64,000 nt of DNA from Homarus americanus. Taxonomy: Eukaryota > Arthropoda > Malacostraca > Decapoda > Nephropidae. A model generated the notes under the pieces. That model did not search any database. It worked only from the letters and a program-made list of their open reading frames with translations, and was not told the origin of the DNA. The position numbers and the translations under genes are program-made. The stretch spans positions 113,501 to 177,500 of the forward strand of contig NW_024735312.1 in the NCBI RefSeq assembly GCF_018991925.1. Direction: 5' to 3'. This document shows positions 38,748 through 50,804 of the stretch, piece by piece; positions within the stretch are counted from its first letter, which is position 1; each line of letters opens with the position of its first letter.

Positions 38748-38807
38748 TAGATTAATAATGTATGACAATTATTCGTTAACTTTAACTAACGAGGTACAAA
38801 CAATCAC

Positions 38808-38832
38808 AATAATAATAATAATAATAATAATA
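38808..38832. repeat. (AAT)n microsatellite
   Basis: About eight AAT triplets. Looser AAT/GAT triplet runs continue to about 39030. Confidence 0.9.
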
Positions 38833-41018
38833 AACTGATGATACTAACAGAGCTCAGCCATGTCAATCTTGTTCTTATTGTCTGTTCTGTGTCTGTATTT
38901 TTCTGATCAAATATAATGTTTCCTTATCTATATATCAATAGCAATATTATTGTTGTTAATAATAATAATACAGTTTATCGTATTAGTAGTAATAAATTAT
39001 AATAGTAATGGTGATGATAATGATGACGGCAATAGTTTTTGTCCGGCAGAATCATTGTCTGATCATGATAGTGTGAACAGTGAGTTACCCACACGAACAC
39101 TCAAGTTCAAATGAATCAGAACCGCTTTGGGACTCAACCGCCAGACAGTTTATTAAGAAGCATCAACACGAGTGGAGATGATAACATTGGCGTGGCGGAA
39201 GTAACTCTTGTCTTAACTTTAATGTGAAAAGAAAAGTACCTGCAAACTATTATACCTGCATGTCATACAAGGAATAATGCAACCAGGCAGCTTTATAATG
39301 GTGTGGCGCCCTGGGTACATATAAAGCATTAAGAGTGGTAGGCTGGGTCGGGCGACCTAGTGGAGAATGTGGAAGATGATAAACATAGCTCGTCGTCCGT
39401 CCTTCACCACCACTGCTAACTTTTAACCTTTATATCATTATCGGCACACTGGGGCTTCCACCAGGGGCCTCCTCCTGGCCTTGCTCCCGGCTACTTCTGC
39501 TACCCACTTTATCCCATCATATATTGGCCCGGGAAGACGTGTGAATAACGACAGTCAACCACAACAGTAGCAGTGTATTCGTTTACGTGATGGTGGGTGA
39601 TGACAGGTATAAATGAGTAGGTGATTATGGCAGGTATGAGGTTGTAAACACGTGTGGTGGGAGGCAGGCTGGTGGGAGCGCGTGGAGGCCGCCGACACCA
39701 CCTCACCATCACAAAAAGGCGGATGTTGTCCTGCCTGGTACCCTCCTCTCCTGACCTACGCTCACCCACATACAAAAACTGAGGTAAAACATGTTAGAGG
39801 TGCCAGCGTAACCACCCAACTACATGAAAAACGCGGATGTGAGCAGGCAGCCAGGGGCGAAGCTGGTGGAGGTGAGCTTACCCACCCACCCACCCACCAC
39901 CCACCCACCCCAGCTACCACCTGTCACCCAACACGGATGTCACAGTCATCTACAGTGTGTTTCACAAATATAAATACTTGTACAGCTTATACTTTATACT
40001 TCCACCCAACATTATACTTTATTCAGTGATCACGACGAAGAAACTCCCTCAAACTCTTCCACCTGTTCAATTTTTGGGGGGGTGAAGGCTCCTCAGTACA
40101 GCTTGGTGGTGCCATAAATGTCACCCTTACCCTCACCCACGTCTTCCATATTTCAGAAAGAAAGAGTTCACCTTCGTAGTACAAGTATATGTTAATTCAT
40201 GTGTGTTGTGTTGTTGATGGAGGCGGTGGACAAATTGTAGGAAGCAGGTGATGAAGTGGTGCACAATAGTGTCCTCCATAAGGCCAGTGCCCGGGGCCAG
40301 GACGCGGCCGTTATCACACCAGATCCGTCTCACTCACTGACGTAACCTCCGTGTTTCCCACACTGGGCCTTGTAGCACCGAGGAGCAACAATTACTGGCA
40401 CCAGTGTTGCCTTACTCAGGGATGTACAAGAACGGGATTATTATGTCTGCACTAGACCTTGTAACATTATACAACAATTACTTGCACAAATGTTACATAT
40501 CTATCCTTTACTCTGACGTAAAGTAACTGTTGAAAGAAATTCCTTAATGTAACGCGCCACTTCCTAACAAAATACCCAAACATAAAAAAATGGATTCATC
40601 AAGGTAATATACACAGGATGACACCGTGTGCACTAACACATATCAAAAAATTTTGTAGCAAAGGTTAGTTGTACTCTAGGCGCCTTCAGACACTTTAATA
40701 GTAAATTCTGAATGAAATATTAGCTTATGTAAATCTCCAGGAATTGTTAATACATAGATTAAGAGTTAAAGGCCACTTTAGTTAAGACACATCCTGGAGA
40801 TACATACATGAAAATACGTGTATTGAAGAATTCTTATTTCATGGTCACGAATTGTTGTGGCATTTAACCTCGTTGTGCCTGGTTGACGGTCGTGATGAAG
40901 TCCACTTGTTGTAAATGAATGTGATGTTGCAGACTGTTACATTATATTGAACTGCAATAAAAAATTATTATTTGTATGTGTGTGTCTGTCTGAGTATTGG
41001 TGCATGTTTTTTTTTAAT

Positions 41019-41023
<5 letters not shown>
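38833..41023. other. Unique sequence, no confident gene
   Basis: AT-leaning, with a short CCCACCCA run at 39880-39911. The 39.5-40.0 kb frames on both strands show no motif. No element recognised. Confidence 0.45.
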
Positions 41024-41114
<91 letters not shown>

Positions 41115-41129
41115 AGAGAGAGAGAGAGA
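41024..41129. repeat. (GT)n then (GA)n microsatellite
   Basis: About 90 bp of GT ending in about 16 bp of GA, the mirror order of the tract at 1610-1670. Confidence 0.97.
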
Positions 41130-41898
41130 CTTAGTGTAACACATGGCTGGCGTGTCATCAGGCTGCTACAGTTCGGCTCATCACTGTTCGCCCATTTAAA
41201 GAAAGTTTTAACTTCTGCCGAATTGCATAATGATTTTTTATTTTTATTTTTGCCAAGAAAGTCATCGGAAAGTATAAGACACGAGGAGCCATTAGCCATT
41301 CAATATTATTCTGGTCATCACGTCACAATTTTCCACAAATCATCATATTTGTCACTTGAGTCTTACCAAACCTTCATACATTGAGGCAACACTTGGAGTG
41401 AGTTTTATTGTGGATAAGAAAATAACCTTGAGGAAAAATGAAACTGGCGATAAAATAAAAAGATTTATACACAATTAATCCGTAGTGAAAGCGCTCTACT
41501 CTTATCGCTGCTGGCCGTGTTTTTTCTTATCATTATATTGAAGTTTTTAAGTCGTATTTAAGAGCTTATTCGGTGTTGCTTTCTTTATATTTCTCAACAG
41601 AATTTAGATACATGTTACTGATTATTACCGAGTTCAGGATGTAAGTTAATAAAACCTGTGTTAGGCTGGAGTTTATATTTGTTTCCTATTGATTTTTTGT
41701 CTAATAGTTTATATTATGTACAGTCAGCTGGTGCACGCTGTAATATTATCCCCAGTGCATACTAACTAGCCTCTTGTTACACCCGCCACACACCGTCATG
41801 TTAACTACATCTGTTACTGATTTCGTTGTTACGTCGCTACTACAACACCTGGTTCTTTGTTACCTAGTTTTTTTTCTTCGTAATACACCTGTCACCTG
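41130..41898. other. AT-rich unique sequence
   Basis: Nothing recognised. Chance frames only. Confidence 0.45.
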
Positions 41899-42815
41899 TA
41901 TAGGGGACAGGTGTTGTATAGGGGAACAGGTGTAGTGTAGGGGACAGGGTTGATGTAAGGAACAGGTGTAGTGTGGGGGGGGCAGGTGTAGTGTGGAACA
42001 GGTGTAGTGTGGGGGGCCATGTGTGAGTGTGGGGGACATATGTAGTATAGGGGCAGGTGTGTGTGGGGCCAGGTGTGGTGTAGGGACAGATGTAGTGTAT
42101 GGGACAAGTGTAGTGTGAGGGACAGATGTGGTGTATGGGACAAGTTGTAGTGTATGGGACAGGGTGTAGTGTAGGGGACAGGTGTAGTGTGAGGGCAGGT
42201 GTGGTGTAGGGGACAGATGTAGTGTATGGGACAAGTGTAGTGTGTATGGGACAGGTGTGGTGTGGGGGACAGGTGTAGTGTGGGGGCAGGTGTGGTGTGG
42301 GGGCAGGTGTGGTGTGGGGACAGATGTAGTGTATGGGACAAGTGTGGTGTAGGGGACAGATGTAGTGTGGGACAAGTGTGGTTTATGGGACAAGTGTCGT
42401 GTGGGGACAGGTGTAGTGTGGGGGGCAGGTGTGGTGTGGGGACAGATGTGGTGTATGGGACAGGGTGTGGTTTATGGGACAGGGTGTGGTGTGGGGACAG
42501 ATGTAGTGTATGGGACAGGGTGTGGTTTATGGGACAGGTGTGTGGAGGGGACAGATGTGGTGTGGGACAGGTGTGGTGTGGGGGCAGGTGTGGTGTGTGG
42601 GACAAGTGTAGTTTATGGGACAGAAGTGTCGTGTAGGGGACGGGTGTGTGTGGGGACAAGTGTGGTGTGGGGACAGATGTAGTGTATGGGACAAGTGTGG
42701 TTTATGGGACAGAAGTGTCGTGTAGGGGACAGGTGTCGTGTGGGGACAGGTGTCGTGTAGGGACAGGTGTCGTGTGTGGGGACAGGTGTGTGGTGTGGGG
42801 GCAGGTGTGGTAGTA
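41899..42815. repeat. ~17-20-bp GGGACAGGTGTAGTGT minisatellite
   Basis: About 0.9 kb of units built on GGGACAGRTGTRGTGT followed by ATG, GGG or AGG. Variant units (GACAAGTGTGGTTTATG) become regular in the right half. It is G/T-rich on + and directly precedes a polypyrimidine array. Minus frames of 110-255 codons (His/Thr/Pro repeats) are array translations. Confidence 0.95.
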
Positions 42816-42892
42816 GTGCATAGTCTAAGGGGCCGAGGCCACCTTCCGTCAGCAGCCAATGGTCACCTGCGACCTAACACTAACCCCTTTAC

Positions 42893-45596
42893 TCCTCATT
42901 CCTTCTCCCTCCCACTTACACCTTCTCCCTCCCTCATACACCTTCTCCCTCCCTCGCCACCTTCTCCCTCCCTCATACCTTCTCCTCTCTCCCTTCCCTC
43001 TCTCTTACACCTTCTCCCTCTCTTCACCTTCTCCCTCCCTCCTTCACCTTCTCCCTCCCTCATACACCTTCTTCCCCTGATACACCTTCTCCCTCCCTCA
43101 TACACCTTCTCCTCTCTCCTTCCTCCCTCATACACCTCCTTTTTCTACCTTTCTCCTCCCTCATACACCTTCTCCCTCTCTCATACACCTTCTCCCTCTC
43201 TCTTACCTCCTCCTCCCTCTTTATCCTCCCTCCTTACACCTTCTCCCTCCCTCACCCTTCCTTCTACCTCTCTCCTACACCTTCTCCCTCTCCTTACACC
43301 TTCTCCTCCCTCCTTCCACCTTCTCCTCCCTCCCTTACACCTCCCTCTCCTTACATCTCCCTCCCCATACACCTTCTCCCTCTCTCATACCTTCTCCCTC
43401 CCCCCATACACCTTCTCCCTCCTCATACACCTTCTCCTCTTTCATACACCTTCTCCCTCCCTCATACACCTCCTCTTTCCTTACACCTCCCCTCCCCCAT
43501 ACACCTCCCCTCCCCTTCACCTTCTCCTCCCTCATACACCTTCTCCTCCCTCCCTCCACCTTCTCCCTCTTTCACTTACCTTCTCCCTCTCCTTTTTCTT
43601 CTCCTCCCTCATACACCTTCTCCCTCTCCTTACACCTTCTCCTCCCTCCTTACCCCCTTCTCCCTCCCTCCTTACCTCCCCTCTCTCCACCCCCCTCACC
43701 TCCCCAATACCTTCTCCCTCTCTCCTTACACCTTCTCCCTCCCTCCCTCCCCCACCTTCTCCTCTCTCATACACCTTCTCCTCCCTCCTTACACCTTCTC
43801 CCTCTCTCCTTACACCTTCTCCTCTCTCCTTACCTCCCTCCCCCCATACCTTCTCCCTCTCCTCATACACCTTCTCCCTCCCTCATTACCTTCTCCCTCT
43901 CCATACACCTTCTCCCTCCCCATACACCTTCTCCCTCCATCCTTACCTTCTCCCTCCCTCATACACCTTCTCCCTCCCTCATACCTTCTCCTCCCTCATA
44001 CCTTCTCCTCCCTCCTTACACCTTCTCCATCCTCCCTTACACCTCCCTCCCTCATACACCTCCCTCTCTCATACACCTTCTCCCTCCCCCATACACCTTC
44101 TCCCTCCCTCCTTACCTCCCTCTCTCCTTACACCTTCTCCTCCCCCATCACCTTCTCCCTCCCTCATACACCTTCTCCCTCCCTCCTTACACCTTCTCCC
44201 TCCCTCTCTACACCTTCTCCCTCCCCTCCTATACCTTCTCCATCCCTCCTTACCTCCCTCCCTCCTTACCTCCCTCTTCTTACCTTCTCCCTCCCCCATA
44301 CACCTTCTCCTTCCCCTCATACCTTCTCCTCTTTCCTTACACCTTCTCCCTCCTCATACACCTTCTCCCTCCCTATACCTTCTCCTCTCTCCTTACACCT
44401 TCTCCTCCCCATACCTTCTCCCTCCCTCCATACCACCTTCTCCCTCTTTCATACCTTCTCCTCCCTCACCCCACCTCCACCTCACCTCCCTCTTTCATCC
44501 TTCTCCCTCCCTCCTTCACACCTTCTCCCCTCCTCATACACCTTCTCTCTCCCTCCTTACCTTCTCCCTCTCTCATACACCTTCTCCTCCCCTCCTTACA
44601 CCTTCTCCCCTCCCTCCTTACACCTCCCTCTCTCATACACCTTCTCCTCCCCTTACACCTTCTCCTTCCTCTCCCTACACCTTCTCCCCTCTTTCATACC
44701 TTCTCCCCTCCCTCACCACCTTCTCCTCCCCTCCTACACCTTCTCCCTCTCTCCCTTACACCTTCTCCCTCCCCCATACACCTTCTCCCTCCCTCCCATA
44801 CCCTTCTCCCTCTTTCCCACACCCTTCTCCCCTCCCTCCTTTACCCTCCTGCCCTCCTTACACCTTCTCCCCTCTTTCATCACACCTTCTCCCCTCCCTC
44901 CTTCTCCTCCCCTCATACACCTTCTCTCTCCCTCCACCTTCTCCTCTCTCCTTACACCTTCTCCCTCTCATACCTTCTCCTCCCTCATACCTTCTCCCTC
45001 CTCTCCTTACACCTTCTCCCTCTCCTTACCTCCCCTCCCCTCATCACCTTCCTCTCCTTCTCCCTCCCCTTTACACCTTCTCCCTCTCTCCCACCTTCTC
45101 TCCCTCCTTACACCTTCTCCCTCCCCTCTTACACCTCCCCTCTTTCATACACCTCCCTCCCTCATACACCTCCTCCTCATACACCTTCTTCCCCTCCCTT
45201 ACACCTTCTCCCTCCCTCCTTACACCTTCTCCCTCCCTCACACCTCCCTCCCTACCCCTTCTCCCTCCCCCACACCTCCTCCCCTCCTTACACCTTCTCC
45301 CTCTCTCCTTACACCTTCTCCTCCCTCCTTACACCTTCTCCCTCCCCTACACCTTCTCCCTCCTCTCCTTACACCTTCTCCCTCCCCTCATACACCTTCT
45401 CCCTCCCTCATACACCTCCTCCCTCATACGCCTTCTCCCTCCCTCATACACCTTCTCCCTCCCTCATACACCTTCTCCCTCTCTCATACACCTTCTCCCT
45501 CCCTCATACACCTTCGCCCTCCCTCATACACCTTCTCACTCCCTCATACACCTTCGCCCTCCCTCCTTCCTTCATACATCTTCTCAACCATCTTCC
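42893..45596. repeat. 2.7 kb polypyrimidine array, ~20-bp unit
   Basis: Unit ACACCTTCTCCCTCCCTCAT with frequent shortening (ACACCTCCCTC, TACCTTCTCC). The last ~200 bp is nearly perfect. The + strand is almost pure C/T apart from ATACA, so it is a strong candidate for triplex (H-DNA) formation. TAA, TAG and TGA cannot arise easily, so a 979-codon + frame (42738-45677) stays open. It is Leu/Pro/Ser-only low complexity and not a gene. Confidence 0.97.
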
Positions 45597-45775
45597 CTTT
45601 TTTTTCCCCTCTTCTTCCCTACCTCCACTTTCCTCTCGTCTCCTCCCCTCTCTTACTCTGGGACAGTTTATAGTTAATATTGTCGTGTGCTCGTGGCCAG
45701 GTTCTTGGCGTAATATGGCATCGTAGAAGCGTACACCATCACCTAACCTAACCTAACGCCTAACACATGTACAGT
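45597..45775. other. Spacer with short CCTAA block
   Basis: Contains CACCTAACCTAACCTAACGC at about 45740, the complement of the TTAGG telomere word, immediately upstream of the inverted-repeat element. Confidence 0.6.
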
Positions 45776-46280
45776 CACCCTGGGTCTCGTGCAGCAATTT
45801 TACCTGCCAATACTTGATAAAGGAAGGATGATTGTAAAGGTGATTGTGATTGGTGGATCTGTTTTCGGCTGTATGACTGTCAGGATAATTATTAAACAAT
45901 CCAAAGGTAACATATTTATAATAATTTATTCATTGTTATTTATGGTCATGAGAAGTTTCCAAATGTTCGTATGTTTGTTTAAATAATGAAAAAAAATTTG
46001 ATGTGGGAATCTTGTGGCAGCTGTGGTTGTAATTGAGTTGCCAATTCATTAATATAATTTTTTTCGTTATTTAAGTAAATATATGAAAAATTGGAAGCTT
46101 CTCATGACCTTAAATAACAATGAATAGCTTATTATTATAATAATTCTACCTTTGGTTTGTTTAATAATTATCCTGTCAGTGATACAGCCGAAAACAGATC
46201 CACCAATCACAATCACCTTTACAAACAGCCTTACTTTACCAAGTATTGGCAGGTAAAATTGCTGCACGAGACCCAGGGTG
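45776..46280. mobile_element. Long inverted-repeat (foldback/MITE-like) element
   Basis: Left arm 45776 to about 45990 and right arm about 46060 to 46280 are imperfect reverse complements of ~220 bp around a spacer of roughly 70 bp. Both ends read CACCCTGGGTCTCGTGCAGC inward. The arms encode mirror-image 65- and 66-codon frames (45789-45986 + and 46067-46267 -) that are very similar, each starting MQQFYLPIL and containing VKVIVIGGSVFGC. This follows from the inverted duplication, and the peptides are not assigned a function. No transposase is present. No clear target-site duplication is visible, so superfamily is unassigned. Confidence 0.8.
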
Positions 46281-47010
46281 GGGTCGGTGCATCTTTGGCT
46301 GACCGTATCCGTAGGCTCTATGTGCTGTAGAGGCGGTGGAGTCCTGGCAGAGAAGGCAGATGGCGCTGTCTATCTCGGGGTGACCACCGAAGTCAGTCAT
46401 GGGGTAGGGGGAGCTTTAGTCGCCGTAACCCACAGATACGATAGGCCGTCTTGAGGACTATAGCTGTGTTCCATGTATCCACAGCGTAGAGCCGCGACGT
46501 AAATATAACAGAAAATCCTAAACATTTAACCGTAGCGAAAAGTCATGACCCCGTCTCTTGCACACACTGTTGCCCATCCCCAACACTTTCACTGGGGATC
46601 ATACTTATTATCTGCCCAGGTAGACATCCAGGTAACAATGGCCACGCTTCATGTACTTCGAGTATATCATTATTGTGCATAAATTCTCCAGAGTGACGTC
46701 CGTCGTCATTTTGTGAATTTTTGGCGTGGGTGTACAATTACTAAGTGAGGGGAAGTACGAGGCGCCTTTGCTGTCAGTGTTGACAAGATGATGTAACGTG
46801 TTGAGGTACAGCCTGAGTACTGTGTTAACTGTGATCATTTGAAAATGTCTGAGTTTGTAGTGAACTACCTGGTGTGATAATGTAACAATGTACAATAATC
46901 TTGAGTGTTTGGGTACTGATATTACTTGATACTCTTTACCTGTACTGTTTCTGAATTGAATTAATGAAATGATAATATATGATATCCATAATAGGCATTG
47001 GTTAGTTGTG
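46281..47010. other. Unique sequence, nothing recognised
   Basis: No gene seen. The 161-codon minus frame (46608-47093) overlaps the SINE-like element and lacks known motifs. Confidence 0.4.
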
Positions 47011-47270
47011 AGGGGCGCGGCGGCAGAGTCGGTACAGCGCTCATCCCCTTTCCTGCGGGACGTTAGTTCGATGATGGGGTACTCCCCATCCACTCAGTTA
47101 TAAATGGGTGCTTAACTTCACAATGGGGGAAGTGAAGGCAGTGAGATCAATGTCAGTCACGTCGTCGCCACCTTGTGCTGCAACCAGTCTGTAACGACCC
47201 TATGGGGCCAACTACCATATTGTGATACTACGGTGGTTGGTGTACCGTCTGCAACACACACATTCAGGGT
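47011..47270 (+). mobile_element. Probable tRNA-derived SINE
   Basis: GGCGGCAGAGTCGGTACAGC at about 47020 resembles the polymerase III A box of a tRNA-like head. AGTTCGATGA near 47065, about 30-35 bp further, resembles a B box (GGTTCGANTCC). A tRNA-unrelated body follows to about 47270 (GAAGTGAAGGCAGTGAGATC, CCACCTTGTGCTGCAAC). This layout is typical of short interspersed elements, which are copied by a LINE reverse transcriptase. The exact right end and target-site duplication were not established. Confidence 0.45.
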
Positions 47271-47324
47271 CATTGAAATTTGTATGATCATAAAATAACG
47301 TAGTTCAACGAAACACTAGGGAGC

Positions 47325-47400
47325 CTCTCACCTAACCTAACCTGATACGACACGACAATCTAATCTAGCCTAACCTAACTTAACCTACTTCAACTTAACA
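47325..47400. repeat. Degenerate CCTAA telomere-like block
   Basis: CACCTAACCTAACCTGATAC, then CTAGCCTAACCTAACTTAACC within 75 bp. A complement-strand TTAGG relic beside the SINE-like element. Confidence 0.65.
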
Positions 47401-47545
47401 ATACAGTACATTGATAGTAATTAACATTACACAATGTGAATTAAAAATGACGGGGACTTCCCTGTGTGAAACGAAGAGTAACCTATGGTAGCTGACCTGT
47501 CGTAGCTGACCTGTGGTAGCAGATTATGGTGGCTGGTATATGGTA

Positions 47546-47546
<1 letters not shown>

Positions 47547-47578
<32 letters not shown>

Positions 47579-47582
47579 CGCT
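47547..47582. repeat. (GT)n(GC)n microsatellite
   Basis: About 24 bp GT followed by a CGCGCGCGCG run that could adopt Z-DNA. Confidence 0.92.
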
Positions 47583-48295
47583 AGTTGAAGCAACACTGGG
47601 TCAGCACAATGCCTTCCTCACTGTTACAACATGACGTGTAACACCGGTAGCTCCTCCCCCCCCCCTTTTGCACTATAACCTGTTAGATGTGTGCTTTACT
47701 CTCCCTCCCCTCACTACTGTTTACAGCTATCTCCTGTCACACACCCTCCTGTCTACCCTGTACAGACGCTCCCACCACTGCACCCCTCTGTCCAACATAC
47801 ACTCCTCCCTTTCCTCTTCTGTCACCCATTGTCCCTCCCGGCCGTCCCCTCATTGTTTACACTCACCGTTTCCTACGTCAACTGTATCTTTATAATAAAT
47901 ATTTTACTATTAACAGCGCCACAAGGGAGAGGTTTTGTGATTCTTTTATCTAGAGGCTTCACAAGTAGGTATATATGCCTGTATACTTGGGGATATGTAT
48001 ATTTAGTGGATACATGGATATATGTGTATTTAATGTATACTTGGATATATGTATATTTAATTCAATCGAAAACTAGTCGATGAAACTTGTTGTAACTTTG
48101 TCCACTTTCGAGGTAACATAGTGAAGTAACTCCAGGCTAGAGCGGAGAACCAGTACAGCGACGCCGAAGAAACTCAGACAATTATAGGTTATTGAGTTTG
48201 CTACCGTAAGGCGGGGTGGAGCTGGTGTAGGTGTCGTGGAGAGTAGCTGCTCAGATAATGGAGGTCAGATTTGATAACTGTTTAGTGTAGGGGTG
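47583..48295. other. Unique sequence, nothing recognised
   Basis: A GGATATATGTATATTTA-type word repeats about three times at 47990-48060 with a ~30-bp spacing. No gene seen. Confidence 0.42.
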
Positions 48296-48385
48296 TGCCT
48301 GTGTTTCCCTGTGTGTTCCTGTGTGTTCTTGTGTTTTTCTGTGTGTTCTTGTGTTTTTCTGTGTGTTCTTGTGTTTGTGTTTCTG
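48296..48385. repeat. TGTGTTCTTGTGTTTTTC repeat
   Basis: About five units of 14-22 bp with CTGTGTGTTCTTGTGTTTTT as the most regular form. Confidence 0.85.
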
Positions 48386-48426
48386 TGTCAGTGCTGAAGA
48401 TGACAACACGTCTATGAAGGTTGTCG

Positions 48427-48429
<3 letters not shown>

Positions 48430-48489
<60 letters not shown>
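48430..48489. repeat. (GT)n microsatellite
   Basis: About 60 bp of GT. Confidence 0.96.
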
Positions 48490-48490
<1 letters not shown>

Positions 48491-49285
48491 AGGAGGAGGT
48501 GTCATGTGATGGTCATTATCAGCTGCCTGGATCAGTTCCTGGAATTGTTCTGGTGATGGTGGTGGCGGTGGGCAGTCGTCTGTGTCCCGGCTATATATTA
48601 GTGGCGACAGTTCCACACTCCGCCGCTGCTACCGCTCTCCTTGTGTTCCTCCCTCCTTCTCTCACTCTCCCTCTCTCCCTCCCTCCCTCCCTCCTCCTGG
48701 TACACCACGCCTACACTCCCATTACCATCATCACCTCCCACACTCACTATCATCATTTCCCCTCTACTCAGCTCCACACTCCACTTCTACCACCACCCTC
48801 CGCTGACTCCACTACCATGGTGGAGGAAGGGAGGAGTGTACGTGTGGCTGAGGGTGGGAGAAAGGTGGAGGGTGTGGTGTGGTGTGGTGTGGTGGAGGCA
48901 GTAAGGGAGGAGGATGTGGTGTGGTGTGGTGTGAAGGAGGATGTGGTAAGATGGTAGAGAAGAATAAACAGTGTGGGAGCCATTAGTGACGGGACTGTAT
49001 GGTAGGTGGTCCAGCCCTGGATTCACCTAACGTTCATAATCTTATTTTGTTTTTCTTCTGTACGTGAGAGTTAAGAACACGTGATGGTGACCGACACGAG
49101 AACTAACTATTTTCTCTCATCTTCAGTTAACATCACCTTGAGTACGATGCCTTAACACCTTTAGTACGATTTATTAACACCTTAAGTGCGATGAGTTAAC
49201 CACTTGATTACGCTAACCTAACCCCGGCCTTCAGTTTGATGACTTGAAGTGGTGAGTCCGTCATCTAACTCAAGTGGTTAAAAGG

Positions 49286-49290
<5 letters not shown>
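48490..49290. other. Pyrimidine-rich then GTGGT-rich sequence
   Basis: 48640-48710 is CTCCCTCCCTC-rich and 48870-48950 is GTGTGGTGTGGTG-rich. No gene recognised. The 178-codon + frame begins as a translated GT tract and is rejected. Confidence 0.45.

Positions 49291-49321
<31 letters not shown>
49291..49321. repeat. (AC)n microsatellite
   Basis: About 31 bp of AC. Confidence 0.93.
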
Positions 49322-50804
49322 GCAGTCATCTCGTGAATAATAACAAACTGTCTTTCACACACAATCCCGGAAACGATCACCGTGAGACGTAGTTACCTAA
49401 CGCTTGCTAACTTTCCCACCTCTACCGTTAATGAGTTTTGTTGTTGCTTACTCACCTTATTGTTGTTGTTACCTGTGATTTCCTCTCTCACTAATTTAAT
49501 GATGTTTGTAGGTGGCCTTCTTTGTATTCTATTTTATTGTGATGAGTTTTGGTGATTAACAAGGTAAATTAAAAATAAAGATAATTAAGATAATGAAATG
49601 AGTTTTATTTATTGTTTATGGTGATTCCAAGATGACAGATTACTTGTATATATTTATTATGATATTATTGTTGTTACGTATTTATTCTAAGTTAGAGGGT
49701 AAGAAGTGGAGGTGAACGGCTCCCAACACTTTAGTTAATAGAGTTGCAACCAGTGTTTACTTTAAGTGTGTCTTTCTACACTTTATCTTCTTTTAGTGTG
49801 TCAGGGGCGAGTTCTTCTGCCGAGCGAGTTAACAACACGACTAGTAACACAACGCACACACAGGACGCTCAGATTCCACTACTAAATATAGACCTGCGAC
49901 GCCCCATTAAATAAAACATATAGTTACATTAGTCTCTCCCTACAATTACGAGTGTTTCGAACCTCAATTTCGTGTCGTTGTTCAGGTGAGTCAGGTAAAT
50001 GAGTTCTCACCTTCAGTTCTGAGGAGGGGGGTGGGGAAGTTAAATACTGTATATCTGAAAGTTACAGGAACCCGAGTATTGGGTCCTGAAGTTTGGGGTT
50101 CTGTCCCGTTAAACTTTGCATCCACCAGCTAGGTTTATTTTGGCATTTAGTTTATCTTCTCTATCATACGTTATAAGACAGGTTTTTAATCCTGGTAGAT
50201 TAATGTCGTCTGGTGTCGACATTTGTTTTCACGGGCACTGTACCGATGGACAAGTTTTTAGCACAACAGTAAATAGGAAAAAAAGAAGTGGATTATACCA
50301 TCATCATCATCATCACTACCGTTATGGCGACTTGTTGGGTAACTCATCGTCTTCTGCCACCGATCAGCTGCAGCACGAATAGTCAGCAGCACATGGGCCT
50401 CTCCTGACACACTGACCCAACCTTACCTTTTATGATATGACCAGTGTTGTTTCCATACACCTGGCCAGTCATTAATTAAGGACAAAATAATGCCTTATCT
50501 TATCTTACCTTACCTTATATAATTTAATGGGTAAATAAACTTTAAAAAATACACTTGGTTGTTCAGCTTTTGTTCTCTTTATTGTTTGGGTAATTCCTTT
50601 TTGTCTGTTGCGATATTGTGGTGTAATTTTTCTCCTGTGGGAAATTTTCCTATTGGATTTTGTGTAATGGGATATATTGTGATGGGATTTCGTGGGAATG
50701 ACTTAGACCAAACTGTCAATACTTAGTCGTGTGTACGTGATGATGACTGCTTCCCCTAGCGGCCTTTACGTGAACTAGTCCTGTAATGTGGTGAACGGCG
50801 AAAA
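49322..50804. other. AT-rich unique sequence
   Basis: No gene or element recognised. A short (ATC)n run at 50300-50316 and CTTATCTTACCTTACC words near 50500 are the only structure. Confidence 0.45.

Noticed and set aside
42738..45677. 979-codon open frame rich in Leu, Pro and Ser
   Set aside because: It is the translation of the G/T array end and the polypyrimidine array. No stop can easily arise there, all three forward frames look alike, and no domain is present.
46608..47093. 161-codon minus frame
   Set aside because: Overlaps the SINE-like element, with no recognisable motif.
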